Source of the DNA: Nitrospirota bacterium
Lineage (GTDB): Bacteria; Nitrospirota; Thermodesulfovibrionia; Thermodesulfovibrionales; UBA9159
DNA: 64,000 bases
Assembly (NCBI GenBank): GCA_021790195.1
Contig: JAJYIF010000010.1
Coordinates: 53,890-117,889, forward strand
Reading direction: 5' to 3'
This document shows positions 16,779-25,832 of the stretch, piece after piece. The notes below the pieces were generated by a model. It saw only the letters and a program-made list of their open reading frames with translations, was not told where the DNA came from and made no database searches. Numbering within the stretch: position 1 is the first letter of the stretch; each line of letters opens with the position of its first letter. Made by a program: the position numbers and the translations under genes.

Positions 16779-17573
16779 ATGGAGCATGAACATTTGATGG
16801 AACTAAAGTACAAGGACGGCTCATATGAGACCCGGCACAGAAAGATCTCTCTCTTCGCGAGGATCTTCCCTACAATAACTTTTTATCGTTATATCTTCGC
16901 TGTGATATTGGAGGCTAGCAGCAAGGCGAAACGCGGCAGATACGATAATGCAGAGTGGTGTAGGAGCAGCTATACGGTGCTGAAGGCACTCGAAAAGATC
17001 GGCGTCAAAGTGGAGATTGCTGGCGTTGACAACTTCAGGAAGATCAGCGGCCCGTGCGTCTTTGTGGCAAACCATATGAGCACTCTCGAAACATTCGTTC
17101 TTCCCATAATCATCGCGCCCTTCAAGCCTGTAACGTTTGTTGTGAAGAAGAGCCTTGTCGATTATCCAGTCTTCGGACACGTGATGCGCTCAAGAGATCC
17201 GATAAAAGTCGGTAGAACGAATCCGCGCGAGGACCTAAAAACGGTACTCGACGGAGGGACAGAAAGACTTATATCGGGGACGTCAGTAATAATATTTCCA
17301 CAGACCACGCGGTATCCGGACTTCGACCCTAAGACCTTTAACACAATCGGTATTAAACTCGCAAAGAAGGCGGACGTTCCAGTAGTGCCGGTGGCGCTGA
17401 AGACTGATGCCTGGGGCAACGGAAGGCTTCTTAAGGATTTCGGTAAGATGACGCCCTCAAAACGCGTATATTTCGCATTCGGCAAACCTCTGCACGTCAA
17501 GGACAGGGGAGCAGAGGAACACAAAAAGATCACAGATTTTATAGGCGACAAGATCGAGGAGTGGCGCTCCTAA
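16779..17573 (+). CDS. PlsC-like 1-acylglycerol-phosphate acyltransferase family protein
   Basis: 264 aa. VFVANHMSTLETFVLP is the acyltransferase motif I, but the usual HX4D is HX4E here. Motif II is seen as RDPIKVGR, and motif III is IFPQTTRYPDF, where most family members have FPEGTR. Motif IV is DVPVVPVAL. The fold is therefore clear but the catalytic boxes are divergent, so the acyl acceptor may not be lysophosphatidate. No signal sequence is visible. Confidence 0.75.
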   Translation: MEHEHLMELKYKDGSYETRHRKISLFARIFPTITFYRYIFAVILEASSKAKRGRYDNAEWCRSSYTVLKALEKIGVKVEIAGVDNFRKISGPCVFVANHMSTLETFVLPIIIAPFKPVTFVVKKSLVDYPVFGHVMRSRDPIKVGRTNPREDLKTVLDGGTERLISGTSVIIFPQTTRYPDFDPKTFNTIGIKLAKKADVPVVPVALKTDAWGNGRLLKDFGKMTPSKRVYFAFGKPLHVKDRGAEEHKKITDFIGDKIEEWRS

Positions 17574-17636
17574 CTGTTGCAACCCGCCCCTTTTCGATGT
17601 AACCTGATTGTAAGGCAGTCGAAAGGGGGTGAGAGC

Positions 17637-17909
17637 GTGAAAAGGTCTCTATCGCTATTAGTAACGATGGGCTTCTTATTAGTCATATCTTCAGGCTGCG
17701 CAACCAGGGATTACGTCAGGCAGCAGATAGAACCTTTGCTGGACAGAGTCAGCAAGGCCGAGGCAATGGCCCAGGAAGCAAAGAAAACGGCAGAGGAATG
17801 CTGCGAGAAATCAGAAGGCGCGGCCAACAGAGCGGAGGAGGCGGCAAAGAAGGCTGAGGCCGCCGCTGAAAAAGCAAAGAAGTCCTTTGAGTTACAGCAA
17901 AGGAAATAA
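17637..17909 (+). CDS. Small Ala-rich coiled-coil lipoprotein (Lpp-like)
   Basis: 90 aa from a GTG at 17637, chosen because AAAGGGGG lies 6-8 nt upstream and because this start gives a proper signal peptide. The lipobox is VISSGC (lipid-modified C21). After it, a continuous heptad region with Ala at core positions (AKKTAEECCEKSEGAANRAE) forms an alanine-zipper coiled coil to the C-terminus, like Lpp. It is probably outer-membrane anchored; peptidoglycan attachment is suggested only by the final RK. Confidence 0.7.
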   Translation: MKRSLSLLVTMGFLLVISSGCATRDYVRQQIEPLLDRVSKAEAMAQEAKKTAEECCEKSEGAANRAEEAAKKAEAAAEKAKKSFELQQRK

Positions 17910-17966
17910 CAGGCGAAGTCAGCGCCCGCTTGTGGCAAAATGTGCCCAAAGTCTCCGCAAGCACTG

Positions 17967-17975
17967 TGATATAAT
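17967..17975 (+). promoter_or_regulatory. Extended -10 promoter element for the radical SAM gene
   Basis: TGATATAAT matches the extended -10 consensus TGnTATAAT, 17 nt before the chosen ATG. No convincing -35 is seen, as is common for extended -10 promoters. Confidence 0.45.
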
Positions 17976-17992
17976 TTTCCTTGGAGAGTCTT

Positions 17993-19114
17993 ATGGACAC
18001 AATCGAGAAGTTGAAAGTCCTCTCCGAGGATTCCCAGTATGATCTTGCTTGCGCCTGCGGAACGGGAAAGAATGACCACCGCAAGAGAAGCCGGGACGGC
18101 AAATGGCTCTATCCCATCGCCATGCCGCAGGGGGGCTATTCTGTTCTCCTGAAGACCCTTCTCTCAAACTCCTGTGCGAACGACTGCAAATATTGTCCCT
18201 TTCGCGCGGAAACAAATGTGAGGCGGTGCACTCTCCATCCCGAAGAGGTCGCCAGGGCTTTCATGGAATATTACAGGAGGAAGAAGGTCTTCGGTCTCTT
18301 TCTGAGTTTAGCAGTCATCGGAGATGCCGACTACACGATGGAAAAGATCAACACCGTCGCCAGACTTCTGAGATATAAGCACGACTTTAAAGGCTATATT
18401 CATCTGAAGATCATCCCGGGGGCGTCCGATGCTGCAATTGAGGACACCCTCTCTCTTGCAAGCGCAGCGTCCCTTAATATTGAAACCCCCGGCGGCAAAC
18501 ACTTCAGCCTGCTTTCGGATAAGAAAGTGTATGAAAGGGATATTATCAGACCGCTGAGGCTGATGGGAAGGCTGACGGCAAGTGGTATGAGATATTCACG
18601 GGTCAAATGTACGACGCAATTTATTGTAGGCGCCTCAGATGAAACGGATTCCGAGATTGTAGATTCAGTGTTTAAGCTTTACGACAGGATGAATTTCAAG
18701 AGGGTCTATTTTTCGGCATATCAGAAAGGACTGGGCAGTCCTCACATCCCGGGCGAAAGACGCTTCCTCACGAGTCCTGAAGAGACTTTTATGCGAGAGC
18801 ACCGTCTGTATCAGGTCGATTTCTTGGTGCGTAAGTATGGGTTTGAACGGAATGATGTTCTCCTCGATGGGAGCGGCAATCTGAAATTGGATAAGGACCC
18901 AAAGGAGGTCTGGGCGGACGCGCACCCGGAGTTTTACCCGGTCAGGATCAATACCGGCTATAAAGAGGCCCTGCTCCGGGTGCCGGGGCTCGGGCCGGAA
19001 ACAGTCGGCAAGATAATCGAGGTGCGAAGAGAAAGAAAGATCTCCGCTCTGAGTGATTTTGGTGTGAAGGGAAAAAGGGCGGGAAAGATAAAGAGCTATG
19101 TCATTTTTGAGTAA
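17993..19114 (+). CDS. Putative DNA modification/repair radical SAM protein
   Basis: 373 aa from the ATG at 17993, preceded by TTGGAGAG; a TTG at 17981 would overlap that site. The 4Fe-4S/SAM motif is CANDCKYC (CX3CX2C), with QGGYSVLLKTLLSN before it. NIETPGGKHFSLLSDKK and YFSAYQKGLGSPH match the family that usually pairs with a uracil-DNA-glycosylase-like protein. The C-terminal helix-hairpin-helix RVPGLGPETVGKIIEVRRER suggests DNA binding. No UDG partner is adjacent. The reaction is unknown. Confidence 0.8.
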   Translation: MDTIEKLKVLSEDSQYDLACACGTGKNDHRKRSRDGKWLYPIAMPQGGYSVLLKTLLSNSCANDCKYCPFRAETNVRRCTLHPEEVARAFMEYYRRKKVFGLFLSLAVIGDADYTMEKINTVARLLRYKHDFKGYIHLKIIPGASDAAIEDTLSLASAASLNIETPGGKHFSLLSDKKVYERDIIRPLRLMGRLTASGMRYSRVKCTTQFIVGASDETDSEIVDSVFKLYDRMNFKRVYFSAYQKGLGSPHIPGERRFLTSPEETFMREHRLYQVDFLVRKYGFERNDVLLDGSGNLKLDKDPKEVWADAHPEFYPVRINTGYKEALLRVPGLGPETVGKIIEVRRERKISALSDFGVKGKRAGKIKSYVIFE

Positions 19115-19833
19115 GATATCTCCCTTCTGCCATATACTGATTTTTTCGCATCCGCCTTGCCATAAGGTCTCTTGACAACTTCATAAACCATATCGTTAAG
19201 GGTATCATAAGCGGATAGCTTTCCGTACCAGTAGGCTCCGGTATCAACGCAGACCATATTTCGGACCTTTTTGACGTCTCTATGCGGGCGGTGCCCCACG
19301 ATTAGCGTCTTTGGTCCCTGATAATCAAAACCCCTGTTCCAGATAAGATCATGCACAGATACGCTCCGAAGACTCTTTACACCTGCAGGAACGCCCCCAT
19401 GCATGAATATGTGACTTTTGGTCTCGTAATAGGGCATAAGGGACCCTATGAAAGGCACTAATATTTTCTTGGCAAGCCTTTCACCGCCAAAACTTTTAAG
19501 CGTCTCCCTCCCCCCATATTTGAACCACCCCTCTCCGTATTCTTTCTTAGCCGCAAGGTCGCGTTCAGGCTGGATTAGAAATCTGTATGCCATCTCTTCG
19601 TGGTTGCCGAGGAGCAGGATTATGTTATTGGGATATCTCTCCTTTAGTTCCTGCAGGCATAGAACCACTTTCATGCTATTTACAGAAAGATCAATATAGT
19701 CGCCCAGGAAAATGAGTCTGTCTTTTGCCGGATCAAACCGGATGACATTTTCTATTAGCTCCTTCAGGAGGTCAAAACATCCGTGAATATCGCTAAGACA
19801 AAGATTTCTTTTATGGACTGTAGGCTGAAACAA
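19096..19833 (-). CDS. Calcineurin-like metallophosphoesterase
   Basis: 245 aa. The motif series is complete: DIHGCFD (DxH), LGDYID (GDxxD), LLGNHEE (GNHE), MHGGVPAG and VGHRPHRD (GHTxP-like). This order and spacing fit the PPP-type Ser/Thr phosphatase or diadenosine-tetraphosphatase-like branch. The substrate cannot be told. The 3' end overlaps the radical SAM gene convergently by 19 nt. Confidence 0.85.
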   Translation of the reverse strand: MFQPTVHKRNLCLSDIHGCFDLLKELIENVIRFDPAKDRLIFLGDYIDLSVNSMKVVLCLQELKERYPNNIILLLGNHEEMAYRFLIQPERDLAAKKEYGEGWFKYGGRETLKSFGGERLAKKILVPFIGSLMPYYETKSHIFMHGGVPAGVKSLRSVSVHDLIWNRGFDYQGPKTLIVGHRPHRDVKKVRNMVCVDTGAYWYGKLSAYDTLNDMVYEVVKRPYGKADAKKSVYGRREISYSKMT

Positions 19834-19927
19834 ATCTCTCCGTTATCTCAACCCCGAGTGCTTATTTATAACACAATCGCAAAACTCATGTCTATGGATA
19901 AAGATCTTTGAACTTTATAGTTCCGAT

Positions 19928-21277
19928 TTAAACCTTTACCTGGATCACCGGCAACCCAAGCCTCTGCCTATTGTTTTCTCCCTTAAATAAATTATCCTTT
20001 CTTTTAGGGATATTTTCCCTATCTCCTTCATGTTGTACTTGACGTTTTGTGGGCAGGCTTGCAGCGTGATGGACGGTGTATTTGCCGAATTTTTCCGACA
20101 ATTGATCAACAGCACTGTAAACCTTGACCGCCTTTTCTATCTCTGCCTGATCGTCAAAGAGAGAATACTGAATCCTGCCTTCTGCTTTAAGGTCGGCGAG
20201 CACAACCCCTGTCTGGCGATAGAACCTTCCGGTTCTATAAAGTCGATAGAAGCCTTCCCGCAGAGGCCCGAAAAGGTCTGAAGGAAAGGCTGTGGGGCGG
20301 GTCAATTTCATCTCAACTCCGGTGTCCTTAAATTCCTGCGTCCTGAGAAATACAATAAGCCGGCCGGCCATGAGTTTATGGCGGCGCGCCTTTGCGCAGG
20401 CATTCTCCAGGTTCCTCGAAAGCTGGGCAAAGACAAAGATCTCATCGCCCGAGGGAGGGGTAAAGGTCCTTGCCTTGCTGATGGATTGATAACTGCCCTT
20501 AGATTCTGTTACAACGGGATAAACTGATATGCCGTTCAGTTCCTGCCATATATCATAATACGGCTTGGAGAAATGTCTGCAAATGAATTCCTCATCTTTC
20601 CTTACAAATTGAAGGGCGGTGGTTATCCCAAGTTTTTTTAGGAACGCCGTCGTATTCGGCCCGATCCCCCATACCTTTTCGACCGGCAGTTTTTCGAGAT
20701 AGTGATGTATCTCCTTTCCGGGCATAAGGGTGAGCCCGTGCGGCTTGTTATGCTTTGAAGCTATCTTCGCAAGCACCTTCGAGAGGCTTACCCCGACAGA
20801 CACCGTGATTCCCAGCTCTGTCTCGACAGCCTCCTGCATCTTTTGGGCGATCACGCCATATGGACCATGGAAACTCCTCCTCAGTCCGGTAAGATCGACA
20901 AATGCCTCGTCTATAGAGTATTCCTCCACATCAGGGGAGAAGCGCCTCAGGATCTCGAACATGCGGAGAGAGAAGAGACTGTAAGTCTCGTAGTCCGAAG
21001 AGACGACGATAATATCCGGGCAAATCTTTCTTATTTCGGAGAGACTCATTCCCCTCTGCACCCCCCTCGCCTTCGCCTCGTAACTGGCGGCTGCCACAAT
21101 CCCGCGCTCCTTGCCGGTTATCACGGGTTTTCCCCTGAGTTCAGGATGTACCGCCTGCTCGCAGGACGCAAAGAAGGCGTCTGCGTCCAGGTGAAGGATC
21201 GCCCTCGGCCAGGAATGGATAGTGATGGGTGATGTAGACATAAGATTATTGAGCGACGTGTCGGCATCATATTTCAT
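19928..21277 (-). CDS. dinB: DNA polymerase IV (Y-family)
   Basis: 449 aa from the ATG at 21277, chosen because AGAGGTGG precedes it; an upstream ATG at 21292 has no such site. ILHLDADAFFASCEQAVHP carries the first catalytic Asp and the steric-gate region, and EEYSIDEAFVDLTGL the second acidic motif. A helix-hairpin-helix (VEKVWGIGPNTTAFLKKLG) and the little-finger domain follow. It extends a little beyond typical DinB, with a basic C-terminal tail. It does translesion synthesis; lexA lies 4.5 kb upstream on the same strand. Confidence 0.93.
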   Translation of the reverse strand: MKYDADTSLNNLMSTSPITIHSWPRAILHLDADAFFASCEQAVHPELRGKPVITGKERGIVAAASYEAKARGVQRGMSLSEIRKICPDIIVVSSDYETYSLFSLRMFEILRRFSPDVEEYSIDEAFVDLTGLRRSFHGPYGVIAQKMQEAVETELGITVSVGVSLSKVLAKIASKHNKPHGLTLMPGKEIHHYLEKLPVEKVWGIGPNTTAFLKKLGITTALQFVRKDEEFICRHFSKPYYDIWQELNGISVYPVVTESKGSYQSISKARTFTPPSGDEIFVFAQLSRNLENACAKARRHKLMAGRLIVFLRTQEFKDTGVEMKLTRPTAFPSDLFGPLREGFYRLYRTGRFYRQTGVVLADLKAEGRIQYSLFDDQAEIEKAVKVYSAVDQLSEKFGKYTVHHAASLPTKRQVQHEGDRENIPKRKDNLFKGENNRQRLGLPVIQVKV

Positions 21278-21314
21278 GTATCCACCTCTCATGTATACGT
21301 GTGATCGTTTTTAG

Positions 21315-22007
21315 CTATCGCTTCGTCGTATGCTTAACTAAAATAATCCAGAGGTGTGCAAGCTCAAATTCTTTCGGCAATAGATGTCTTCTCTTCAGCT
21401 GTTGTCTTGTTTGAAATGGGGGCGTTGAAGTAAAGTCAAACGCAATATCCGGATAATCAGGTAAGATTTTTCTTTGATGTTCATTGACCTCAGTAAGAAT
21501 ATCATGCGGCTCCATGCTTATTATATAACCTATCATCATCCCTGAAGATGCCCGCTTGCCGTATTCATGCGTGCCGGAATCGAACCTTATGATTCCATTT
21601 TTTACATAGTTCTCATTGAGATTCCACGATGGGCTTGTAGGATATCCAAGACATTTACACTCTACATGAAACAATATTTCATGTTCATCCACTGACACCG
21701 CGAGTGGATTGGAACACTTACAAGTAAAATCAGGGCGTTTGCGAATCTTACCTCCTTTGAGTTCGTCTTCCAAAACCGGCTGAACAGGCCCCTCCCAGGT
21801 CGGCGTCCTAACATCGATGTTCCTCAATTTGGCAAGCTCAAAGCAAGCTCGATTCACGCAAAGGCAAAGCCTTTCTGAAATCGCATCTTCGTCTCCGGCA
21901 ATATCCGCTTGTGACAGTTCGAAAAGTGCGATGGAAAAAACTTCAAGATAGAGGCGCTCGTGTCGTTTCCATAATCGTGCAAAAGGGGGAAGCGAACGCC
22001 GGGCCAT
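21315..22007 (-). CDS. PD-(D/E)XK-like nuclease partner of the adjacent methyltransferase
   Basis: 230 aa. RPDFTC (D93) followed 22 residues later by FHVECKCLG (E116, K118) reads as a PD-(D/E)XK active site. The gene overlaps the methyltransferase stop by 1 nt, which argues for a restriction-modification pair. ENYVKNGIIRFDSGTHEYGK and MMIGYIISMEPHDI have the look of a conserved core but I do not recognise a named family. Four cysteines near 47-54 and 97-99 are of unknown meaning. Recognition sequence unknown. Confidence 0.6.
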   Translation of the reverse strand: MARRSLPPFARLWKRHERLYLEVFSIALFELSQADIAGDEDAISERLCLCVNRACFELAKLRNIDVRTPTWEGPVQPVLEDELKGGKIRKRPDFTCKCSNPLAVSVDEHEILFHVECKCLGYPTSPSWNLNENYVKNGIIRFDSGTHEYGKRASSGMMIGYIISMEPHDILTEVNEHQRKILPDYPDIAFDFTSTPPFQTRQQLKRRHLLPKEFELAHLWIILVKHTTKR

Positions 22008-25000
22008 TATCGATATTCCGCTTTACTTTCTCTGGTATCGACCATTCGCTTGCAGAGCGTGGCATCAGCGTCTTCCCTGGCAAGACTCCGTTTCCAGAAA
22101 CGTTTTTCGTTGCGCTTTATAATGATGATTCCTCTTTGAGAGACTACATGCACCACCCCATCCAGTACCATGCGGGAAGTCCCCATAGGCTGCGGCAGAT
22201 TACGGCCCAGTTCCTCAAGAATGTATCCCCACGAATCGGCTTTCAGACTGAGATCCCAGGGATCACCCTTGTCCGCCGAGAAAAATTCTACGGCAACCAT
22301 GTTGCCGTGTGCGCCGACATGTACTTCTGCGCGCATTTCTTCGTCGTCTTCAAGATATGCATTCCATCGGCGGCAGAAGATGTGAATATATTTTTCGATC
22401 CATGACAAATCACCATCTGTGGTAGCAGTCATTGCGCCTATGCTGTCAAACGGCTTATAGAAGAAGGGCAATGTCACTTCGCAGCAGTCTCGAATCAGGT
22501 CTCTCTGCTCTTCGTTCAATCCGTAAAGCGTAAAGATGGCATCATCGAGTTCTGCCTCCCATTTCTGCCTTTTTCCTTCGATCTTTTTTTCGGAAACTCC
22601 GTTTGGATGAAGAATATCTCGTTTTTGAGGGTGATAGTCCCGAAGTTTATCGACTACGGCAATGAGTTTCTTTGTCATCGGGTTGGACTTATTAAGGACA
22701 ACTGGCAATTGAAGCAGCTCATCTTCCAGGTGTATTTCATGATGCCAAAGACCCCAATTTGACGCTGTCATAAAAAAGAAGTAGCGGGATAGGGACGACC
22801 ACAAAATACCAAGGATAGTTTTATATTGCCACTCCTCCGGCGATAAAAGCTTGATTCCGTTAATCGCATTTGTAAAACAGAATGGTTCACTCTCATATCT
22901 GGCAATAATGCGGCCTTTATCAAAAGACTTTTCCTCTATGCCGCGTTGAATTAAAAGACGAGAGCCATTATATACATCCAGTACGCCAAATCTGTGTGCC
23001 TTAAGCGGAGGCTTGGAAAATTGCAATGGATCGTAATTAGAAAAACTATCAACGACCAAATTGTCGAATGCTTGAAGTATATCCGCCTTTTTGTCAGCCG
23101 ATGCAATCTTAAAGCCTTGACCTGATTTATTGCGAGCCGAATATTCAATTAACTTTTTATGTTTTTTAAGAAAATCAATTAACTCCTTATCAGCAGATCT
23201 ACCGAACCAAAATTGCTTCCAGACGGATGAATCAGCCAAATCCGCGTCACGTATTATTTGCAAATCGTATTTTGAGAAGGTCACGGCTTGAACTTTAGTG
23301 ATCTTGGTCACCTGTTTGGCAGACCAATACTGTATGGGCTTATTATGCTGCTTTTCTTTATTGAACTGCAGAAAGAGAAAGGGAGAATCTGCACCCTTGA
23401 AAAAAAACTTTCTTACATGGGTAAAGTTGAATACTTCATTCAATCTCACCAAGTCAAGCCATTGCTTCTTGAAGTCTTGCGTTTTAGTGCCGTGCTTGAA
23501 CAGTACCCCGGCAGACACCAACATCCCAGCCATGCCGCCTTCTTTCAAAAAATCGAACGCTCGCCAGAGGAATGCCTGTGACGGCTCTTTGTCGCCGACA
23601 GGTTTTTTATTCTCAGCACACCATGCCAGCATCACTTTTTGCCGGGCCTGAGTCTCCGGGTCTGCCTTTCTCCCGGGTTCGCCCCAGGGAGGATTACCGA
23701 CAACTATATCGGCGCACCCCTGTCCGAAACGCTCTTTCCACGTCGGAGTCGCTTCAATGCGGTTTGTGTCAAATGCATTTTCAGACAATATGCAATGAAA
23801 ATGGTTGACTGACCGGCTTGATGACGCAACCAGGTTAGGCAGTTTATTACCCAGTTTGATCTGTTGATCGATTGCAGGCGGTTCAAGATAATGGAGCATT
23901 GAGAGATAGAGGCTGAATGCCGTTATCTTTGCAGCTTCTTCATTCGCTTCGATTCCGCCGATCTGCTCTTTCAGAATGTCCTTCAGCTCATCAAAGGTGA
24001 GAGGTTGTCGTTTTCTGTACCAGTTATACCGCACAATGCGGCGGAATGCCTCGACAAGAAAAATGCCTGAACCGCACGCAGGATCGAGAATTCGAGGGTT
24101 CTTCATCAAAACATTCGGGGTCAAAACACGCGAGAGAACGAATTCTGCCAGGACCGGCGGTGTGTAATATGCCCCTTCCTGACGAGCCTTGCTCTTCTTC
24201 GCATCTTCGTTTGCTGAACTATGATAAAACTCTTCATAAATAGAACTGATAAGATCGATCGGAATGATATCGAATTGGTAGGAATAGAAGAAAAGCTTCT
24301 TCTCTATCCCGGCATTGCCATACAAGAGATCCTGTATAGATATCAGATGCTTCTGAGTAACTATTTGCTCTTCTTCGTCTACATCCGGAAACATGTCGCC
24401 ATTGAAGTCACGGGCCAGAGTTCTGAATAAAGCATAAGTAAAGTCCTTATTGGCAAGTACTCGTGGATAGAATATCTTTTTTCCTGACAAATCATATCTG
24501 GATCGAAATTGCTGTTTGAGCAGCAAATCAGTCCAGCCAGCCTTTTGACCCGCAACCTTTCGGAAATATTTTTCGGTCAGTACTCCGCGATCCTCCAGGT
24601 ATCGAATGAAAATTGAGCGTCCGATCAGCGCATGAGCAAAGCGCACATTGTCCCCGGAAAGACCGGCATCGATAAGCTCTTTGCGGACAATCTTCAGATC
24701 GCGGATAAGCGCCTTGTCTGCGCGATTATGCAAGTCGCCGAAGCGTGTATCTCCAAAGATACGACCGGATTCAATATTGTCCCGATGGAACTTCTGAATT
24801 TCTGCCGATGTTTTAGCAAGATCGCGAAGTAATTCCAGATGGTTGAGTTTCTTCCATTCGGCCTCTTTGCTTATGTCGACCGGCTTTTGGGCAAGATCAT
24901 AGACTATAACTTCACCTGGAGTTGCAAGAAACAGCAGTCTTGGACGTGCGAGGCTCCATGCCTTATTGAAAGCCTTTACTTTCTCCCTAAGATCCGCGCT

Positions 25001-25198
25001 ACATTCGGCAAACACCGCCACAGGGTTATTTTCAACAAAGAAGATTTTTTCGGCCCCTGCTCTTTTGGCCGCCGCCAGCCATTCCCCTTTTTCTATCCAA
25101 TCGACACGACTGCGGCATAAGGCAGGGTCATTCGTCGCTGTTAACAGATCCCCGGAAGCAAGGTCAAGTTCTTTATATAATAAATCCAGAATTTTCAC
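22007..25198 (-). CDS. N6-adenine DNA methyltransferase, large Eco57I-like R-M protein
   Basis: 1063 aa. Motif I ILDPACGSGIFLVEAF (about residues 370-385) and motif IV NPPWGEPG (502-508) define a gamma-class N6-adenine methyltransferase. YYTPPVLAEFVL before motif I is typical of type I/IIG-like enzymes. The N-terminal 300 residues (with SIFIRYLEDRGVLTEKYF) and the C-terminal target-recognition-like half (HEIHLEDELLQLPV) fit the Eco57I/Type IIG-related family. No nuclease motif was recognised in it; the neighbouring small nuclease probably cleaves. A 6-nt gap separates it from the AbrB-like gene upstream. Confidence 0.85.
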   Translation of the reverse strand: MKILDLLYKELDLASGDLLTATNDPALCRSRVDWIEKGEWLAAAKRAGAEKIFFVENNPVAVFAECSADLREKVKAFNKAWSLARPRLLFLATPGEVIVYDLAQKPVDISKEAEWKKLNHLELLRDLAKTSAEIQKFHRDNIESGRIFGDTRFGDLHNRADKALIRDLKIVRKELIDAGLSGDNVRFAHALIGRSIFIRYLEDRGVLTEKYFRKVAGQKAGWTDLLLKQQFRSRYDLSGKKIFYPRVLANKDFTYALFRTLARDFNGDMFPDVDEEEQIVTQKHLISIQDLLYGNAGIEKKLFFYSYQFDIIPIDLISSIYEEFYHSSANEDAKKSKARQEGAYYTPPVLAEFVLSRVLTPNVLMKNPRILDPACGSGIFLVEAFRRIVRYNWYRKRQPLTFDELKDILKEQIGGIEANEEAAKITAFSLYLSMLHYLEPPAIDQQIKLGNKLPNLVASSSRSVNHFHCILSENAFDTNRIEATPTWKERFGQGCADIVVGNPPWGEPGRKADPETQARQKVMLAWCAENKKPVGDKEPSQAFLWRAFDFLKEGGMAGMLVSAGVLFKHGTKTQDFKKQWLDLVRLNEVFNFTHVRKFFFKGADSPFLFLQFNKEKQHNKPIQYWSAKQVTKITKVQAVTFSKYDLQIIRDADLADSSVWKQFWFGRSADKELIDFLKKHKKLIEYSARNKSGQGFKIASADKKADILQAFDNLVVDSFSNYDPLQFSKPPLKAHRFGVLDVYNGSRLLIQRGIEEKSFDKGRIIARYESEPFCFTNAINGIKLLSPEEWQYKTILGILWSSLSRYFFFMTASNWGLWHHEIHLEDELLQLPVVLNKSNPMTKKLIAVVDKLRDYHPQKRDILHPNGVSEKKIEGKRQKWEAELDDAIFTLYGLNEEQRDLIRDCCEVTLPFFYKPFDSIGAMTATTDGDLSWIEKYIHIFCRRWNAYLEDDEEMRAEVHVGAHGNMVAVEFFSADKGDPWDLSLKADSWGYILEELGRNLPQPMGTSRMVLDGVVHVVSQRGIIIIKRNEKRFWKRSLAREDADATLCKRMVDTRESKAEYR

Positions 25199-25204
25199 TT
25201 ATAC

Positions 25205-25504
25205 TTATCTCCCCAAAATCCTATGCCTTTTACCATACGCTTCCTTATAAAGCAGCTTTTTTTCTTCTTCAAGCCCCTTGAGCAGCTCTTTTTCTGAAAG
25301 TCCCGCCGCTTTCATTATCCTTTTAATCTGTCTCCGGGCTTCATCGAGTTCAAGTCTTTTAGGGGTAACGATAACCGAATCACCCACCGGGACGATAGAA
25401 ACCACCTGCCCTTCTTCAAGATGACTCGACTCCCTTATTTTCTTTGGGATCGTCAACTGACCACGTGCTTTTATATGTGCTATAGCTGTTTTTACGCTCT
25501 CCAT
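25205..25504 (-). CDS. AbrB/SpoVT-type DNA-binding protein
   Basis: 99 aa from the ATG at 25504 with AAGGGG upstream. ARGQLTIPKKIRESSHLEEGQVVSI is the swapped-hairpin AbrB domain, followed by a helical tail (residues about 50-95). Small AbrB-like proteins act as antitoxins or as local regulators. Here it directly precedes the methyltransferase-nuclease pair, so a controller role for the restriction system is the simplest inference; no toxin gene is adjacent. Confidence 0.75.
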   Translation of the reverse strand: MESVKTAIAHIKARGQLTIPKKIRESSHLEEGQVVSIVPVGDSVIVTPKRLELDEARRQIKRIMKAAGLSEKELLKGLEEEKKLLYKEAYGKRHRILGR

Positions 25505-25582
25505 CAACCCCTTCTGATGTTCTAATTTTCGAATTTAGAATATCAGGATTCAAAATAATCCACAATAGCGTTTTTCAGCGTC

Positions 25583-25762
25583 TCACCGCGAGCGGTCCTC
25601 GACCAACTTCTGGAGCTTATACGCAGCAATGTGGGCCTTGATAACCGTTGCGTTTGTCTGCCTGTATCTGCGGAAAAAAGTCCATGTGCCGTAAAGCGCG
25701 CAAAGCGCCATGATCAGATAAAGAAGCCCTTCAAGAAACTTCAGAATGAATCCATCAACCAT
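25583..25762 (-). CDS. Small one-helix membrane protein
   Basis: 59 aa, starting MVDGFILKFLEGLLYLIMAL and ending KLQKLVEDRSR, preceded by a strong AGGAGG. One hydrophobic helix (about residues 5-30) is followed by a basic, helical tail. I do not recognise the family. It lies between lexA and the AbrB-like gene on the same strand; with its good ribosome-binding site it is likely a real small gene. Confidence 0.6.
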   Translation of the reverse strand: MVDGFILKFLEGLLYLIMALCALYGTWTFFRRYRQTNATVIKAHIAAYKLQKLVEDRSR

Positions 25763-25832
25763 CTTATTGTTCCTCCTTGTGATTTATCAAAAAGTTAGTC
25801 TCGCGCCATTGACGTTAGGCTCGTTGTTCCTG

